Under the pieces are notes generated by a model. The model had not been told where the DNA came from. It did not search any database and saw only the letters and a program-made list of their open reading frames with translations. Shown here piece after piece: positions 24,983-33,581 of a DNA stretch of 64,000 bases; within the stretch, counting starts at the first letter, position 1; each line of letters opens with the position of its first letter. The position numbers and the translations under genes are program-made. The DNA is from Pseudomonas sp. ML2-2023-3 (GTDB lineage: Bacteria; Pseudomonadota; Gammaproteobacteria; Pseudomonadales; Pseudomonadaceae), in assembly GCF_037055275.1 (NCBI RefSeq), contig NZ_CP146343.1, positions 3,444,501 to 3,508,500 of the forward strand, given 5' to 3'.

Positions 24983-26615
24983 GTCTGACGCACCGGCGCA
25001 AAAAATTGCCGGACCCTGGCGCGGCCTGGGAGCCTGGAACCTGTATTTCCTGGCCAAGTTCCTGCTGGCCTGGACAGGGCACCTGAATCTCCAGATATTG
25101 CCCAACCTGATTTTTGCGGTGGTGTTGCTGATCCCGATCGCCAACCCTGTGCTGCGCCGTGCGCGCACCCTGATTGCGATCCTGGTGGCCGTGGCGCTGC
25201 TGTATCAGGACACCTGGTTCCCGCCCTTCTCCCGGTTGCTGGCACAGCCCGGGGTACTGGATTTCTCCTTTGACTACGTGGTCGAGTTGCTGGGGCGATT
25301 CATCGACTGGCAAGTGTGCGCCATGTTGCTGCTGTTGATCGTGGGCTACCTGTTCCTCAATCAGTGGCTGCGCCTGACGACCTTCACCCTGCTGGGTTTT
25401 GCCTGGCTGGGCATGGGTAACCTGCAATGGCTGCTGCCCCCTTCGGTCGCGCCACAAATGGCCGGCACTCAAGCCGTTACCGGTGGACAAACCAGCAGCG
25501 TGGGCGAGCCTGACGATGCGACGCTCAATGGTTATCTGGACAAGTTTTACCTCACTGAATCGACCCGCAAAGTCGACTTCAAGGAGCCTGTCGTCAAGCC
25601 GCCGCCTTTTGACCTGTTGGTGATCAACATTTGCTCCATGGCCTGGGATGACCTTGAAGCCGTGGGCTTGCGCGATAACACGCTGTTCAGTCAGATGGAC
25701 GTGATTTTCGACAACTTCAACTCGGCCACCGCCTACAGTGGCCCTGCAGCTATCCGTTTGATGCGCGCCAGTTGCGGCCAGACCTCCCATGCACAGCTCT
25801 ACAAGCAACCGGCAGATCAATGCCTGTTGTTCGATGACTTGCGCAAGCTGGGTTTCTCCAACGAGCTGATGCTCAACCACACGGGTGCATTCGACGGCTT
25901 CCTCCAGGAAGTCCGCGAGCAGGGCCAGTTGCCGCCTCCGGCACTGGGCGTAGTCCCTGCAGGCCTGCCAAGGACGTACGTAGGTTTTGATGGCTCACCT
26001 ATCTGGCGCGACCGCGATGTATTGGGCAAGTGGTGGCAACACCGCATGGCCGAGGACACGCCCAACATGGCGCTGTTCTACAACACCACCAGCCTGCATG
26101 ACGGCAACCGGCAAGTGCAGTCTGATGGCGGCACCCAGCCAGCTGACTACAGCAGCCGCGCACAGGTCCTGCTCGACGACCTCAATGCGTTCCTCAAGGA
26201 ACTGCAAAAGAGTGGACGCCGCGTGGTGGTGGCCATCGTTCCCGAACATGGTGCCGCGCTGCATGGTGACCGCATGCAGATTGCCGGGATGCGCGAAATC
26301 CCGAGCGACTCGATCACCCACGTACCGGTTGGCATCAAGCTGATCAACATGGGCGATAACGGCCAATCCTCGCCCGTCCATATCAGCGAGCCAAGCAGCT
26401 ACCTGGCGGTCGCCGAAATCATAGCGCGCCTGTATGCCGACCCGGCACTGAGCAATGGCCAGACCGTGGACTGGTCCAGACTGCTGACCAATCTTCCACA
26501 AACCCCGAAAGTATCTGAAAACTCAGGGACCGTCGTGCTTGATTACAACGGCAAGCCCTATGTGCGAATCAAGGAGAACGGCGGATGGCTGCCTTACCCA
26601 CAGCGGTTCAAATAA
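24969..26615 (+). CDS. bcsG: Cellulose phosphoethanolamine transferase BcsG
   Basis: A 548-residue inner-membrane protein. About four N-terminal helices (residues 25-165) are followed by a periplasmic alkaline-phosphatase-fold transferase domain. Catalytic and zinc-site elements match E. coli BcsG: C222 (NICSMAWDD), nucleophile S257 (TAYSGPAAIRLMRASCGQ) and E426-H427 (VPEHGAALHGDRMQ). It moves phosphoethanolamine from phosphatidylethanolamine onto glucose 6-hydroxyls of nascent cellulose. Its presence predicts modified, not plain, cellulose. It overlaps the start of bcsR by 31 bp. Confidence 0.94.
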   Translation: MSLFKSDAPAQKIAGPWRGLGAWNLYFLAKFLLAWTGHLNLQILPNLIFAVVLLIPIANPVLRRARTLIAILVAVALLYQDTWFPPFSRLLAQPGVLDFSFDYVVELLGRFIDWQVCAMLLLLIVGYLFLNQWLRLTTFTLLGFAWLGMGNLQWLLPPSVAPQMAGTQAVTGGQTSSVGEPDDATLNGYLDKFYLTESTRKVDFKEPVVKPPPFDLLVINICSMAWDDLEAVGLRDNTLFSQMDVIFDNFNSATAYSGPAAIRLMRASCGQTSHAQLYKQPADQCLLFDDLRKLGFSNELMLNHTGAFDGFLQEVREQGQLPPPALGVVPAGLPRTYVGFDGSPIWRDRDVLGKWWQHRMAEDTPNMALFYNTTSLHDGNRQVQSDGGTQPADYSSRAQVLLDDLNAFLKELQKSGRRVVVAIVPEHGAALHGDRMQIAGMREIPSDSITHVPVGIKLINMGDNGQSSPVHISEPSSYLAVAEIIARLYADPALSNGQTVDWSRLLTNLPQTPKVSENSGTVVLDYNGKPYVRIKENGGWLPYPQRFK

Positions 26616-26821
26616 GCGCCGATATCCTTTCGCGCAAAGAGCGTGCCGATGATATCGCCCGGCTCAAGTCGATGATGGAATTGCACGCCCTGGAATACAT
26701 CGACGTGTCGGCGCATATGGAGCTGTTGCAGGCTTTTGAGCGCTGGCCGTTGCTGGCGTATCTGGAGGCGCAGCACACGCCGCCCCTTGATCTGGATAAA
26801 GACACGGAGCACACCCCATGA
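26585..26821 (+). CDS. bcsR: Cellulose biosynthesis regulator BcsR
   Basis: A 78-residue protein whose C-terminal part carries the BcsR pattern: IARLKSMMELHALEYIDVSA and FERWPLLAYLEA (E. coli has RWPLLAEF). BcsR binds BcsQ and is needed for assembly of the cellulose secretory complex. It is somewhat longer at the N-terminus than E. coli BcsR. The start at 26585 lies inside bcsG; no better start with a box is evident. Overlaps bcsQ by four bases. Confidence 0.8.
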   Translation: MAALPTAVQISADILSRKERADDIARLKSMMELHALEYIDVSAHMELLQAFERWPLLAYLEAQHTPPLDLDKDTEHTP

Positions 26822-27540
26822 TTGCCATGAGTTTGCGTGGCGTGCGCGGTGGCGTGGGTACCAGCTCAACCCTGGCGGCGCTGGGCCATGCGCTGCATGA
26901 GCTGGGACAGAGGGTCCTGCTGGTGGACATGTGCCCGGAGAACTCCCTCGGCCTGCATTTCAACATGGACCTGGCACCCTGCGAGGGCTGGGCCCGGGCG
27001 ACTCTGGATCAGCAACCCTGGCATGAGCATGCATGGTGTGTAGAGCCCGGCCTGTGCGTGCTGCCCTACGGGCAACTGCAACCGGTCGAATTCATCCAGC
27101 TCGACGGCCTGCTACTTGAGCAGCCACAACTCTGGAGTCAGCGCCAGGCCGCGATGGCAGACGCCTTTGACTGGATACTGTTCGATCTGCCGCAGCGCTT
27201 GCCAGGCCACATGGCCAACCCGCACTGCAGTATTTCAATCATGGTGCTCAACGCCGACGCCGCCTGCCACGTATTGTTGCAACCGCAACTGGCGCAAACG
27301 CCGCTGTTTCTGGTCAACCGTTTCGATGCCGCCAGCCAGCTGCAACGGGATCTGCTGCTGATCTGGCAGCACCGCTATGCCCAGGCACTGGTGCCTGTGA
27401 ACCTGCACGCAGACGAAGCCATGGGTGAAGCCCTGGCCAGAAGCGAGCCCGCAGGACGCTATGCACCCACCAGCCTGATTGCACTGGATGTCATCAGCCT
27501 GGCCAGTTGGTGCCTGCTTCGCGGCAGGAGGGCTGAATGA
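26818..27540 (+). CDS. bcsQ: MinD/ParA-like ATPase BcsQ
   Basis: A 240-residue SIMIBI-class ATPase with a deviant P-loop, GVRGGVGTSS. The lysine normally following the GG-x-G is replaced by threonine, as in E. coli BcsQ, so this is a family trait and not damage. Other features are VLLVDMCPENSLGLHFN and DWILFDLPQ (Walker B-like). With BcsR it forms a dimeric regulatory complex at the cytoplasmic face of BcsA, linked to BcsE and c-di-GMP. It is somewhat shorter than the E. coli protein (about 250). Confidence 0.9.
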   Translation: MIAMSLRGVRGGVGTSSTLAALGHALHELGQRVLLVDMCPENSLGLHFNMDLAPCEGWARATLDQQPWHEHAWCVEPGLCVLPYGQLQPVEFIQLDGLLLEQPQLWSQRQAAMADAFDWILFDLPQRLPGHMANPHCSISIMVLNADAACHVLLQPQLAQTPLFLVNRFDAASQLQRDLLLIWQHRYAQALVPVNLHADEAMGEALARSEPAGRYAPTSLIALDVISLASWCLLRGRRAE

Positions 27541-30140
27541 TTGCGCACTGGTTCCCCTACACACGCTTGTGGCGTGAGCAGAACTGCACCCGGTTCACGG
27601 CCTTTATTCTGGCGCTGATCCAGGCCCTGGGCTGGATCTTTCTGCGCCTTGAGTCGCGCAACTGGAAAGCCTTGCGTGATCAGCACAGACGCCTGTATCC
27701 GCACCTGGCCCAGAAGCGATCCACCATTGGCGACCCGTTGCGTTATGTCGTGCAAACCGTGTGGCTGCTGCTGGTGCGTACGCCGAACCTGAACCAGATC
27801 GGGCGCCAGCGTTTCCGTCAGCGCCTGGGCTCCTGGGTGTCGTTGGTGCTCAATATTGTCCAGCGTCCGTGGAACCTGCTGTCCAATTCCTTTGCCCATT
27901 TACCCACGGCGATCAGCCCGCAGGTCAGTAAAGGCTCCCACTGGTGGAACACCATGCAGTGGCCTCTGCGCAAGGTGCTCTACATCGGCATTGGCATCAT
28001 CGCACTGGCCTTGATTGTGCTGTGTATCACCGAGCCTTTCGGTTATCTGGCGCAACTGGTGTTCGTGATCCTGTTGTGGGTACTGGCAATGCTGGTGCGC
28101 CGCATGCCGGGACGCTTTCCGACCTTGTTGCTGATCGTATTGTCGATCATCGTTTCGTGCCGCTACCTGTGGTGGCGGTACACCTCGACCCTGAACTGGA
28201 ACGACAATCTGGATCTGATCTGCGGCCTGATTCTGCTGATCGCCGAGACCTACTCCTGGCTGATCCTGTTGCTGGGCTATGTGCAGACCTCATGGCCGCT
28301 CAATCGCCAACCGGCGCAATTGCCCGCAGACATGGAGCAATGGCCGGTCGTCGACCTGTTGATTCCGACGTACAACGAAGAGCTGTCCGTAACCCGTGGC
28401 ACGGTGTACGCCGCGCTTGGCATCGACTGGCCGAAAGACAAGCTGCGCATTCACCTGCTTGATGACGGCAACCGTCCAAGCTTCAAGGCATTCGCCGAAG
28501 AGGTGGGCATCAACTACATCGCCCGGACCGACAACCGCCACGCCAAGGCCGGTAACCTCAATCATGCACTGACCTTGATCGACGGCGATCTGGTGGCGAT
28601 TTTTGACTGCGACCACATGCCTGCCCGCTCCTTCCTGCAGTTGACGGTTGGCTGGTTCCTGCGTGACCCGACCCTGGCGCTGGTACAGACCCCGCACCAC
28701 TTCCTGTCACCTGATCCGTTCGAGCGCAACCTGGGTACCTTCCGTAACCGCCCCAACGAAGGCGAGCTGTTTTACGGTTTGATCCAGGACGGTAACGACA
28801 TGTGGAACGCTGCGTTTTTCTGCGGCTCCTGCGCCATCGTGCGCCGTACTGCGATTGACTCCATTGGCGGGTTCGCGGTCGAAACCGTGACCGAAGATGC
28901 CCACACCGCCCTGCGCCTGCACCGCAACGGCTGGACCTCGGCCTATCTGCGCATCCCGCAGGCAGCAGGCCTGGCAACCGAGAGCCTGTCGGCGCATATC
29001 GGCCAGCGCATCCGCTGGGCACGGGGCATGGTGCAGATTTTCCGCACCGACAACCCGCTGCTGGGCAAGGGCCTGACCATCTTCCAGCGCATCTGCTACA
29101 CCAACGCCATGATGCACTTCCTGGTGGGGTTGCCACGGCTGGTGTTCCTCACTGCGCCCCTGGCCTTCCTGTTGCTGCACGCCTACATCATCTACGCCCC
29201 GGCGGTGATGATCCTGCTGTACGTGTTGCCGCACATGATCCACGCCAGCCTCACCAACTCACGGATGCAAGGCGCCTACCGCCAGACATTCTGGGGCGAG
29301 GTGTACGAGACCGTGCTGGCCTGGTACATCGCACGACCCACCACCGTGGCATTGTTCAGCCCGTCGCGGGGCAAGTTCAACGTGACCGCCAAGGGCGGCA
29401 TGATGGAAGAAAACCAGTTCGACTGGCAGACCGCCAAACCGTATCTGGTGCTGTCGGTGCTCAACGTGGTCGGCCTGGGATTTGCCGTCTGGCGCCTCTT
29501 TACCGGGCCAAAGGATGAGATCTTCACCATCCTCGTCAGTGTGCTGTGGGTGATTTACAACCTGCTGATCATTGGTGCTGCGGTTGCCGTTGCGGCCGAG
29601 GTGCGCCAGGTGCGCACCACGCACCGTGTACTTGCCCGTTTGCCAGGGGCCATCAGATTGTCCGACGGGCACAGCTACCCTTGTGAACTGGTGGACTACT
29701 CGGACGGTGGCGTCGGCCTGCAAGTGAGCCAGGCCCTGCAACTGCCCGTCGGCACACAGGTATCGCTGATCCTTCAGCGGGGCAACCGCGAGTTTGTGTT
29801 CACCGGTACTCTGACCCGCTCCAGCGACCGGTTTATCGGCTTGAGCTTTGCCCAGTTGCCGCCCGAACAAAAGATCGAGTTCGTGCAGTGCACCTTTGGC
29901 CGCGCCGATGCCTGGCTTGACCACAACAGCGGGTTTGAGGCTGACAAGCCGATCCAGAGTCTCAAGGAGATTCTGGCCCTGGGCGTCAAAGGCTATTACC
30001 GCCTTTATGAATACCTGCCCAAGTGGATACGCGTCATCGCGAAACCGTTTTTGCTCATTTTTCAGTGGCTGGGCAGCTTTTTGCCGCGCATGCCCGAAGC
30101 ACCTACCCCCCTTATCTCCCGGCCAGTGAGCAGATCATGA
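27537..30140 (+). CDS. bcsA: Cellulose synthase catalytic subunit BcsA (UDP-forming)
   Basis: An 867-residue family-2 glycosyltransferase with N- and C-terminal membrane helices. The processive-synthase signature is complete: D309-D310-G, D357-C-D359, T452-E-D454 (catalytic base) and Q490-R-I-R-W494. The C-terminal PilZ domain has R693-x-x-x-R697 and D720-Y-S-D-G-G, which bind c-di-GMP and open the gate loop. It polymerises UDP-glucose into beta-1,4-glucan and extrudes it through the inner membrane with BcsB. The long N-terminal cytoplasmic extension (about 150 residues) is typical of E. coli-type BcsA. Start overlaps bcsQ (ATGA). Confidence 0.97.
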   Translation: MIAHWFPYTRLWREQNCTRFTAFILALIQALGWIFLRLESRNWKALRDQHRRLYPHLAQKRSTIGDPLRYVVQTVWLLLVRTPNLNQIGRQRFRQRLGSWVSLVLNIVQRPWNLLSNSFAHLPTAISPQVSKGSHWWNTMQWPLRKVLYIGIGIIALALIVLCITEPFGYLAQLVFVILLWVLAMLVRRMPGRFPTLLLIVLSIIVSCRYLWWRYTSTLNWNDNLDLICGLILLIAETYSWLILLLGYVQTSWPLNRQPAQLPADMEQWPVVDLLIPTYNEELSVTRGTVYAALGIDWPKDKLRIHLLDDGNRPSFKAFAEEVGINYIARTDNRHAKAGNLNHALTLIDGDLVAIFDCDHMPARSFLQLTVGWFLRDPTLALVQTPHHFLSPDPFERNLGTFRNRPNEGELFYGLIQDGNDMWNAAFFCGSCAIVRRTAIDSIGGFAVETVTEDAHTALRLHRNGWTSAYLRIPQAAGLATESLSAHIGQRIRWARGMVQIFRTDNPLLGKGLTIFQRICYTNAMMHFLVGLPRLVFLTAPLAFLLLHAYIIYAPAVMILLYVLPHMIHASLTNSRMQGAYRQTFWGEVYETVLAWYIARPTTVALFSPSRGKFNVTAKGGMMEENQFDWQTAKPYLVLSVLNVVGLGFAVWRLFTGPKDEIFTILVSVLWVIYNLLIIGAAVAVAAEVRQVRTTHRVLARLPGAIRLSDGHSYPCELVDYSDGGVGLQVSQALQLPVGTQVSLILQRGNREFVFTGTLTRSSDRFIGLSFAQLPPEQKIEFVQCTFGRADAWLDHNSGFEADKPIQSLKEILALGVKGYYRLYEYLPKWIRVIAKPFLLIFQWLGSFLPRMPEAPTPLISRPVSRS

Positions 30141-32464
30141 GTCGTCTATCTAAAAAAGCTATCTTCGCCAGCCTCGCGCTGATGACCTTCGCCTCGCAGC
30201 TTATGTCGGCCCCCTTGCCTTTACCTGGCAATTCACCTGTGCCCGCTCCACTGCCCAAGCCGGCGGTCGCCCAGACGGATCAGGTGCTGCCAAGCTGGCC
30301 AGTCACCTACTCATTCGAACAGTTGGGGCGAGCCACAGACTCCCTGCTGCTAGGGATCAACAGCTCAGACATGGTGGAGTTCAGCCTGCGTCGCGACCGG
30401 ATTGCCAGCGATGCCAGCCTGCAGCTGGACTACACGCCCTCACCTGCATTGATCCCGACGCTTTCACATATCCGGGTGTACCTCAACGATGTGCTGATGG
30501 GCGTTCTGCCGATTGAGAAAGACCAGCTGGGGCGCAAAACCACGCAGAAAATAGCCCTTGATCCACGGCTGATTTCGGACTTCAACCGCCTGCGGCTGGA
30601 GTTTGTCGGTCATTACACCGATATCTGTGAAGACCCGGCCAACAACACGTTGTGGGTCAATATCAGCCGCGGTAGCGCTATTACCTTGCAAGAACAGGCC
30701 CTGAGCCTGCAAAACGACCTGGCGTTCTTCCCGCTGCCGTTCTTTGATCCACGCAACAACAGCAAGCTGGAACTGCCATTTGTGTTCGCCGCCAACCCGA
30801 CGCTGGGTGAACAGAAAGCGGCCACGATCCTGGCCTCTTACTTTGGCAGTCAGTCCAACTGGCGTGGCGCAAGTTTCCCGGTGTCGTTCGATACGCTGCC
30901 AGGGGTACAGAACAAGGATGCAGTGCAACCGACCGTAGTCTTCGCCACGAACGATCACCGTCCGGCCTTCATGAGCGACCTGGAAAAATTCCCGGCCGTG
31001 ACGGCGCCTGTGGTCGAAATGATCGATCACCCGGATGCGCCCTACAGCAAAGTCCTGCTGATCATGGGCCGCAACGAAGAAGACCTGACCACTGCTGCCA
31101 AGGCTCTGGCCCTGGGCGGTAATTTGCTGCGCGGTTCGCGCGTTACCATCGACAAGGTTCAGGAGCTGCACCCGCGCAAACCCTACGATGCTCCGGCCTG
31201 GATGCGGACCGACCGGCCAGTGCGTTTTGCCGAGCTTATTACCTACCCGCAACAATTGCAGGTCAGCGGGTTGCAGCCGCGTCCCATCACCCTGGATGTA
31301 AACCTGCCACCCGATCTTTTCGTGTGGCGTAACCAGGGTATCCCGCTGCGCACTCAATACCGCTACACCGCACCGTCGGCCAATGATGATTCACGCCTCA
31401 ATATCAGCCTCAACGACCAGTTCATCACCAGCCTCCCGTTGCTGCGCAAAGACACCAGCAACCTGGAAGAGCTGCGCTTGGCGGTGCTGTCCAATGACAC
31501 CGCAAACGTCAATGAAAAGCTGATCGTACCCTCGCTGAAAATTGGCGACCGCAACCGCCTGCGTTTCGATTTCAACTTTGCCAGCACCGTGGGCAGTTCC
31601 CAGCGTGATCGCTGCCAGACCATCCTGCCGGCCAACACCCAGGCCATCATCGATGAAGACTCCACCATCGACATGTCCGGTTATCACCACTACATCAGCA
31701 TGCCGGACCTCAAGGCATTTGTGCGCAGCGGCTTCCCGTTCAGCCGCATGGCCGACATGTCCGAATCCATCGTGGTGGTTCCAAGCAACGCTTCACCGAC
31801 ACAGATCAGCACCCTGCTTGAAACGGTATCCGGCATTTCTGCCCGCTCCGGCTACCCGGCCTTTGGTGTGCGCCTGAGCGATGACTGGGCGTCGGCGTCC
31901 AAGGAGGATGTCGACTTGCTGTTACTGGGCGAGATGGCCCCGGAGTTGCGCGACAACCCGGACATGAGCGTGCTGTTGCAACGTCAGCACGACATGCTGG
32001 TGCAGCCTTATGGCACTACTGGCATTGATGCCAACAACCGCCGCGGGCCGTCAACCGACGGTCGCAACACACCGGCCAACAAAACCGAAGTTACGGCCCA
32101 GGCACCGATTGCGGCCATGTTGGGCATGCAGTCACCTACCCACAACCAGCGCAGCATTGTCGCATTGCTGGGCAATGAGGATGCCGACTACAACCTGCTG
32201 CGCGAGGCCTTGGGCGACAGCGGCAAGCTGGACGCGGTGGCAGGCTCTGTGGCACTGGTTCGCAGCAGCGGCGTCTACAGTCAACTGGTCGGTGATCAAT
32301 ACTTTGTCGGCAACCTGCCGTGGTACCTGCTGTTGTGGTACCAGCTGTCAGAGCACCCGGTATTGCTGGCCATACTGGCAGTGATCAGCGTTCTGCTCAG
32401 CGCCTTCCTGCTGTGGCGTGCCCTGAGCTGGGCGGCCAACCGTCGTCTGCACAAGGATGACTAA
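30137..32464 (+). CDS. bcsB: Cellulose synthase periplasmic subunit BcsB
   Basis: A 775-residue protein with an N-terminal signal sequence (ASLALMTFASQLMSA), a proline-rich linker, two periplasmic carbohydrate-binding/flavodoxin-like repeats (for example LLGINSSDMVEFSLRRDR and LQVSGLQPRPITLDVNLPPD), and a C-terminal tail-anchor helix (about 740-762, YQLSEHPVLLAILAVISVL). It forms the periplasmic arc that guides the glucan away from BcsA. The ATG at 30137 overlaps the bcsA stop and gives a proper signal peptide; a longer frame starting at 30023 is discarded. Confidence 0.95.
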   Translation: MSRLSKKAIFASLALMTFASQLMSAPLPLPGNSPVPAPLPKPAVAQTDQVLPSWPVTYSFEQLGRATDSLLLGINSSDMVEFSLRRDRIASDASLQLDYTPSPALIPTLSHIRVYLNDVLMGVLPIEKDQLGRKTTQKIALDPRLISDFNRLRLEFVGHYTDICEDPANNTLWVNISRGSAITLQEQALSLQNDLAFFPLPFFDPRNNSKLELPFVFAANPTLGEQKAATILASYFGSQSNWRGASFPVSFDTLPGVQNKDAVQPTVVFATNDHRPAFMSDLEKFPAVTAPVVEMIDHPDAPYSKVLLIMGRNEEDLTTAAKALALGGNLLRGSRVTIDKVQELHPRKPYDAPAWMRTDRPVRFAELITYPQQLQVSGLQPRPITLDVNLPPDLFVWRNQGIPLRTQYRYTAPSANDDSRLNISLNDQFITSLPLLRKDTSNLEELRLAVLSNDTANVNEKLIVPSLKIGDRNRLRFDFNFASTVGSSQRDRCQTILPANTQAIIDEDSTIDMSGYHHYISMPDLKAFVRSGFPFSRMADMSESIVVVPSNASPTQISTLLETVSGISARSGYPAFGVRLSDDWASASKEDVDLLLLGEMAPELRDNPDMSVLLQRQHDMLVQPYGTTGIDANNRRGPSTDGRNTPANKTEVTAQAPIAAMLGMQSPTHNQRSIVALLGNEDADYNLLREALGDSGKLDAVAGSVALVRSSGVYSQLVGDQYFVGNLPWYLLLWYQLSEHPVLLAILAVISVLLSAFLLWRALSWAANRRLHKDD

Positions 32465-32468
32465 GGCC

Positions 32469-33581
32469 ATGAAACGACTGGCGGCACTCGCCCTGACTTC
32501 GACCTTGGGTTGTCTTCCCCTGGTGGCGAGTGCGGCATCCTGTGACTGGCCCGCCTGGGACAGTTACAAGAAAACCATGATGAGCAGCGACGGGCGCATC
32601 ATCGATGCCTCGTCGACGCAGTTGATCACGACGTCGGAAGGCCAGAGTTACGGGCTGTTTTTTGCCTTGCTGGCCAACGACAGGAAAAGCTTCACCTCGA
32701 TTCTCGAATGGACCCGCAATAACCTGGCAGATGGCAGCCTTGAAGGTCATCTGCCTGCCTGGCAATGGGGGCGCGACAAAAGCGGCCAGTGGCACATCCT
32801 GGACAGCAACAATGCCAGCGATGCCGATCTGTGGATCGCCTACAGCCTGCTTGAAGCCGGACGCCTGTGGCAGTGGCCCGAGTACGTCGCGCTGGGGCAA
32901 AACATCCTCTGGCGCAGTGCGGCCCAAAGCCTGCGCAAATTGCCCCGCCTGGGCCTGATGCTGTTGCCCGGCGATGTGGGGTTCGACAGCCCCAAAGGCT
33001 GGCGCATGAACCCCAGCTATCTGCCACCGCAACTGTTGGCACGCTTTGCCCGGATTTCACCGATATGGGCTGAGCTGGCGAGCAATCAGCAGCGCATGTT
33101 GATAGAGACTTCACCCAAAGGTTTTGCCCCAGACTGGCTGTTATGGAAAGCCGGTGGTGGCTGGGCTCCCGACACCAAGGACGGCTCCCAAGGCGACTAC
33201 GATGCCATTCGCGTCTACCTGTGGGTCGGCATGCTGGCTCCAGACGCAGCCAACCGTCAGGTCCTGCAACAGCACTTTGCGCCGATGGCCAACCTGACTC
33301 AAACCCTGGGCTATCCACCGGAAAGCGTGAATGCAGTGACCGGTAAATACACCGGAACGGGCCCGGTGGGTTTTTCCGCCGCCATGCTGCCGTTACTGGC
33401 AAGTCTGGACTCCCCTGCACTGGCCGTACAACAGGCACGGATCCAGCAACAACCGCCTGCGGCGGATGCTTATTACAACCAGTCGCTGCTGCTGTTTGGC
33501 CAGGGCTGGGATGAAGAACGCTATCGCTTTGACAAGGATGGGCAGCTTTTACCTTCGTGGATCAAGACATGCCAAAAATAA
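32469..33581 (+). CDS. bcsZ: Periplasmic endo-1,4-beta-glucanase BcsZ (GH8)
   Basis: A 370-residue glycoside hydrolase family 8 enzyme with a signal peptide ending ASAASC. The general acid is E57 in TTSEGQSYGLFFALLAN. ASDADLWIAYSLLEAGRLW and QGDYDAIRVYLWVGM carry further GH8 active-site aspartates. It trims or releases misfolded cellulose in the periplasm and affects polymer amount and fibril form. The start is ATG 32469 (MKRL); ATG 32457, overlapping the bcsB stop, would add four residues and is also possible. Its 3' end overlaps bcsC by 13 bp. Confidence 0.94.
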   Translation: MKRLAALALTSTLGCLPLVASAASCDWPAWDSYKKTMMSSDGRIIDASSTQLITTSEGQSYGLFFALLANDRKSFTSILEWTRNNLADGSLEGHLPAWQWGRDKSGQWHILDSNNASDADLWIAYSLLEAGRLWQWPEYVALGQNILWRSAAQSLRKLPRLGLMLLPGDVGFDSPKGWRMNPSYLPPQLLARFARISPIWAELASNQQRMLIETSPKGFAPDWLLWKAGGGWAPDTKDGSQGDYDAIRVYLWVGMLAPDAANRQVLQQHFAPMANLTQTLGYPPESVNAVTGKYTGTGPVGFSAAMLPLLASLDSPALAVQQARIQQQPPAADAYYNQSLLLFGQGWDEERYRFDKDGQLLPSWIKTCQK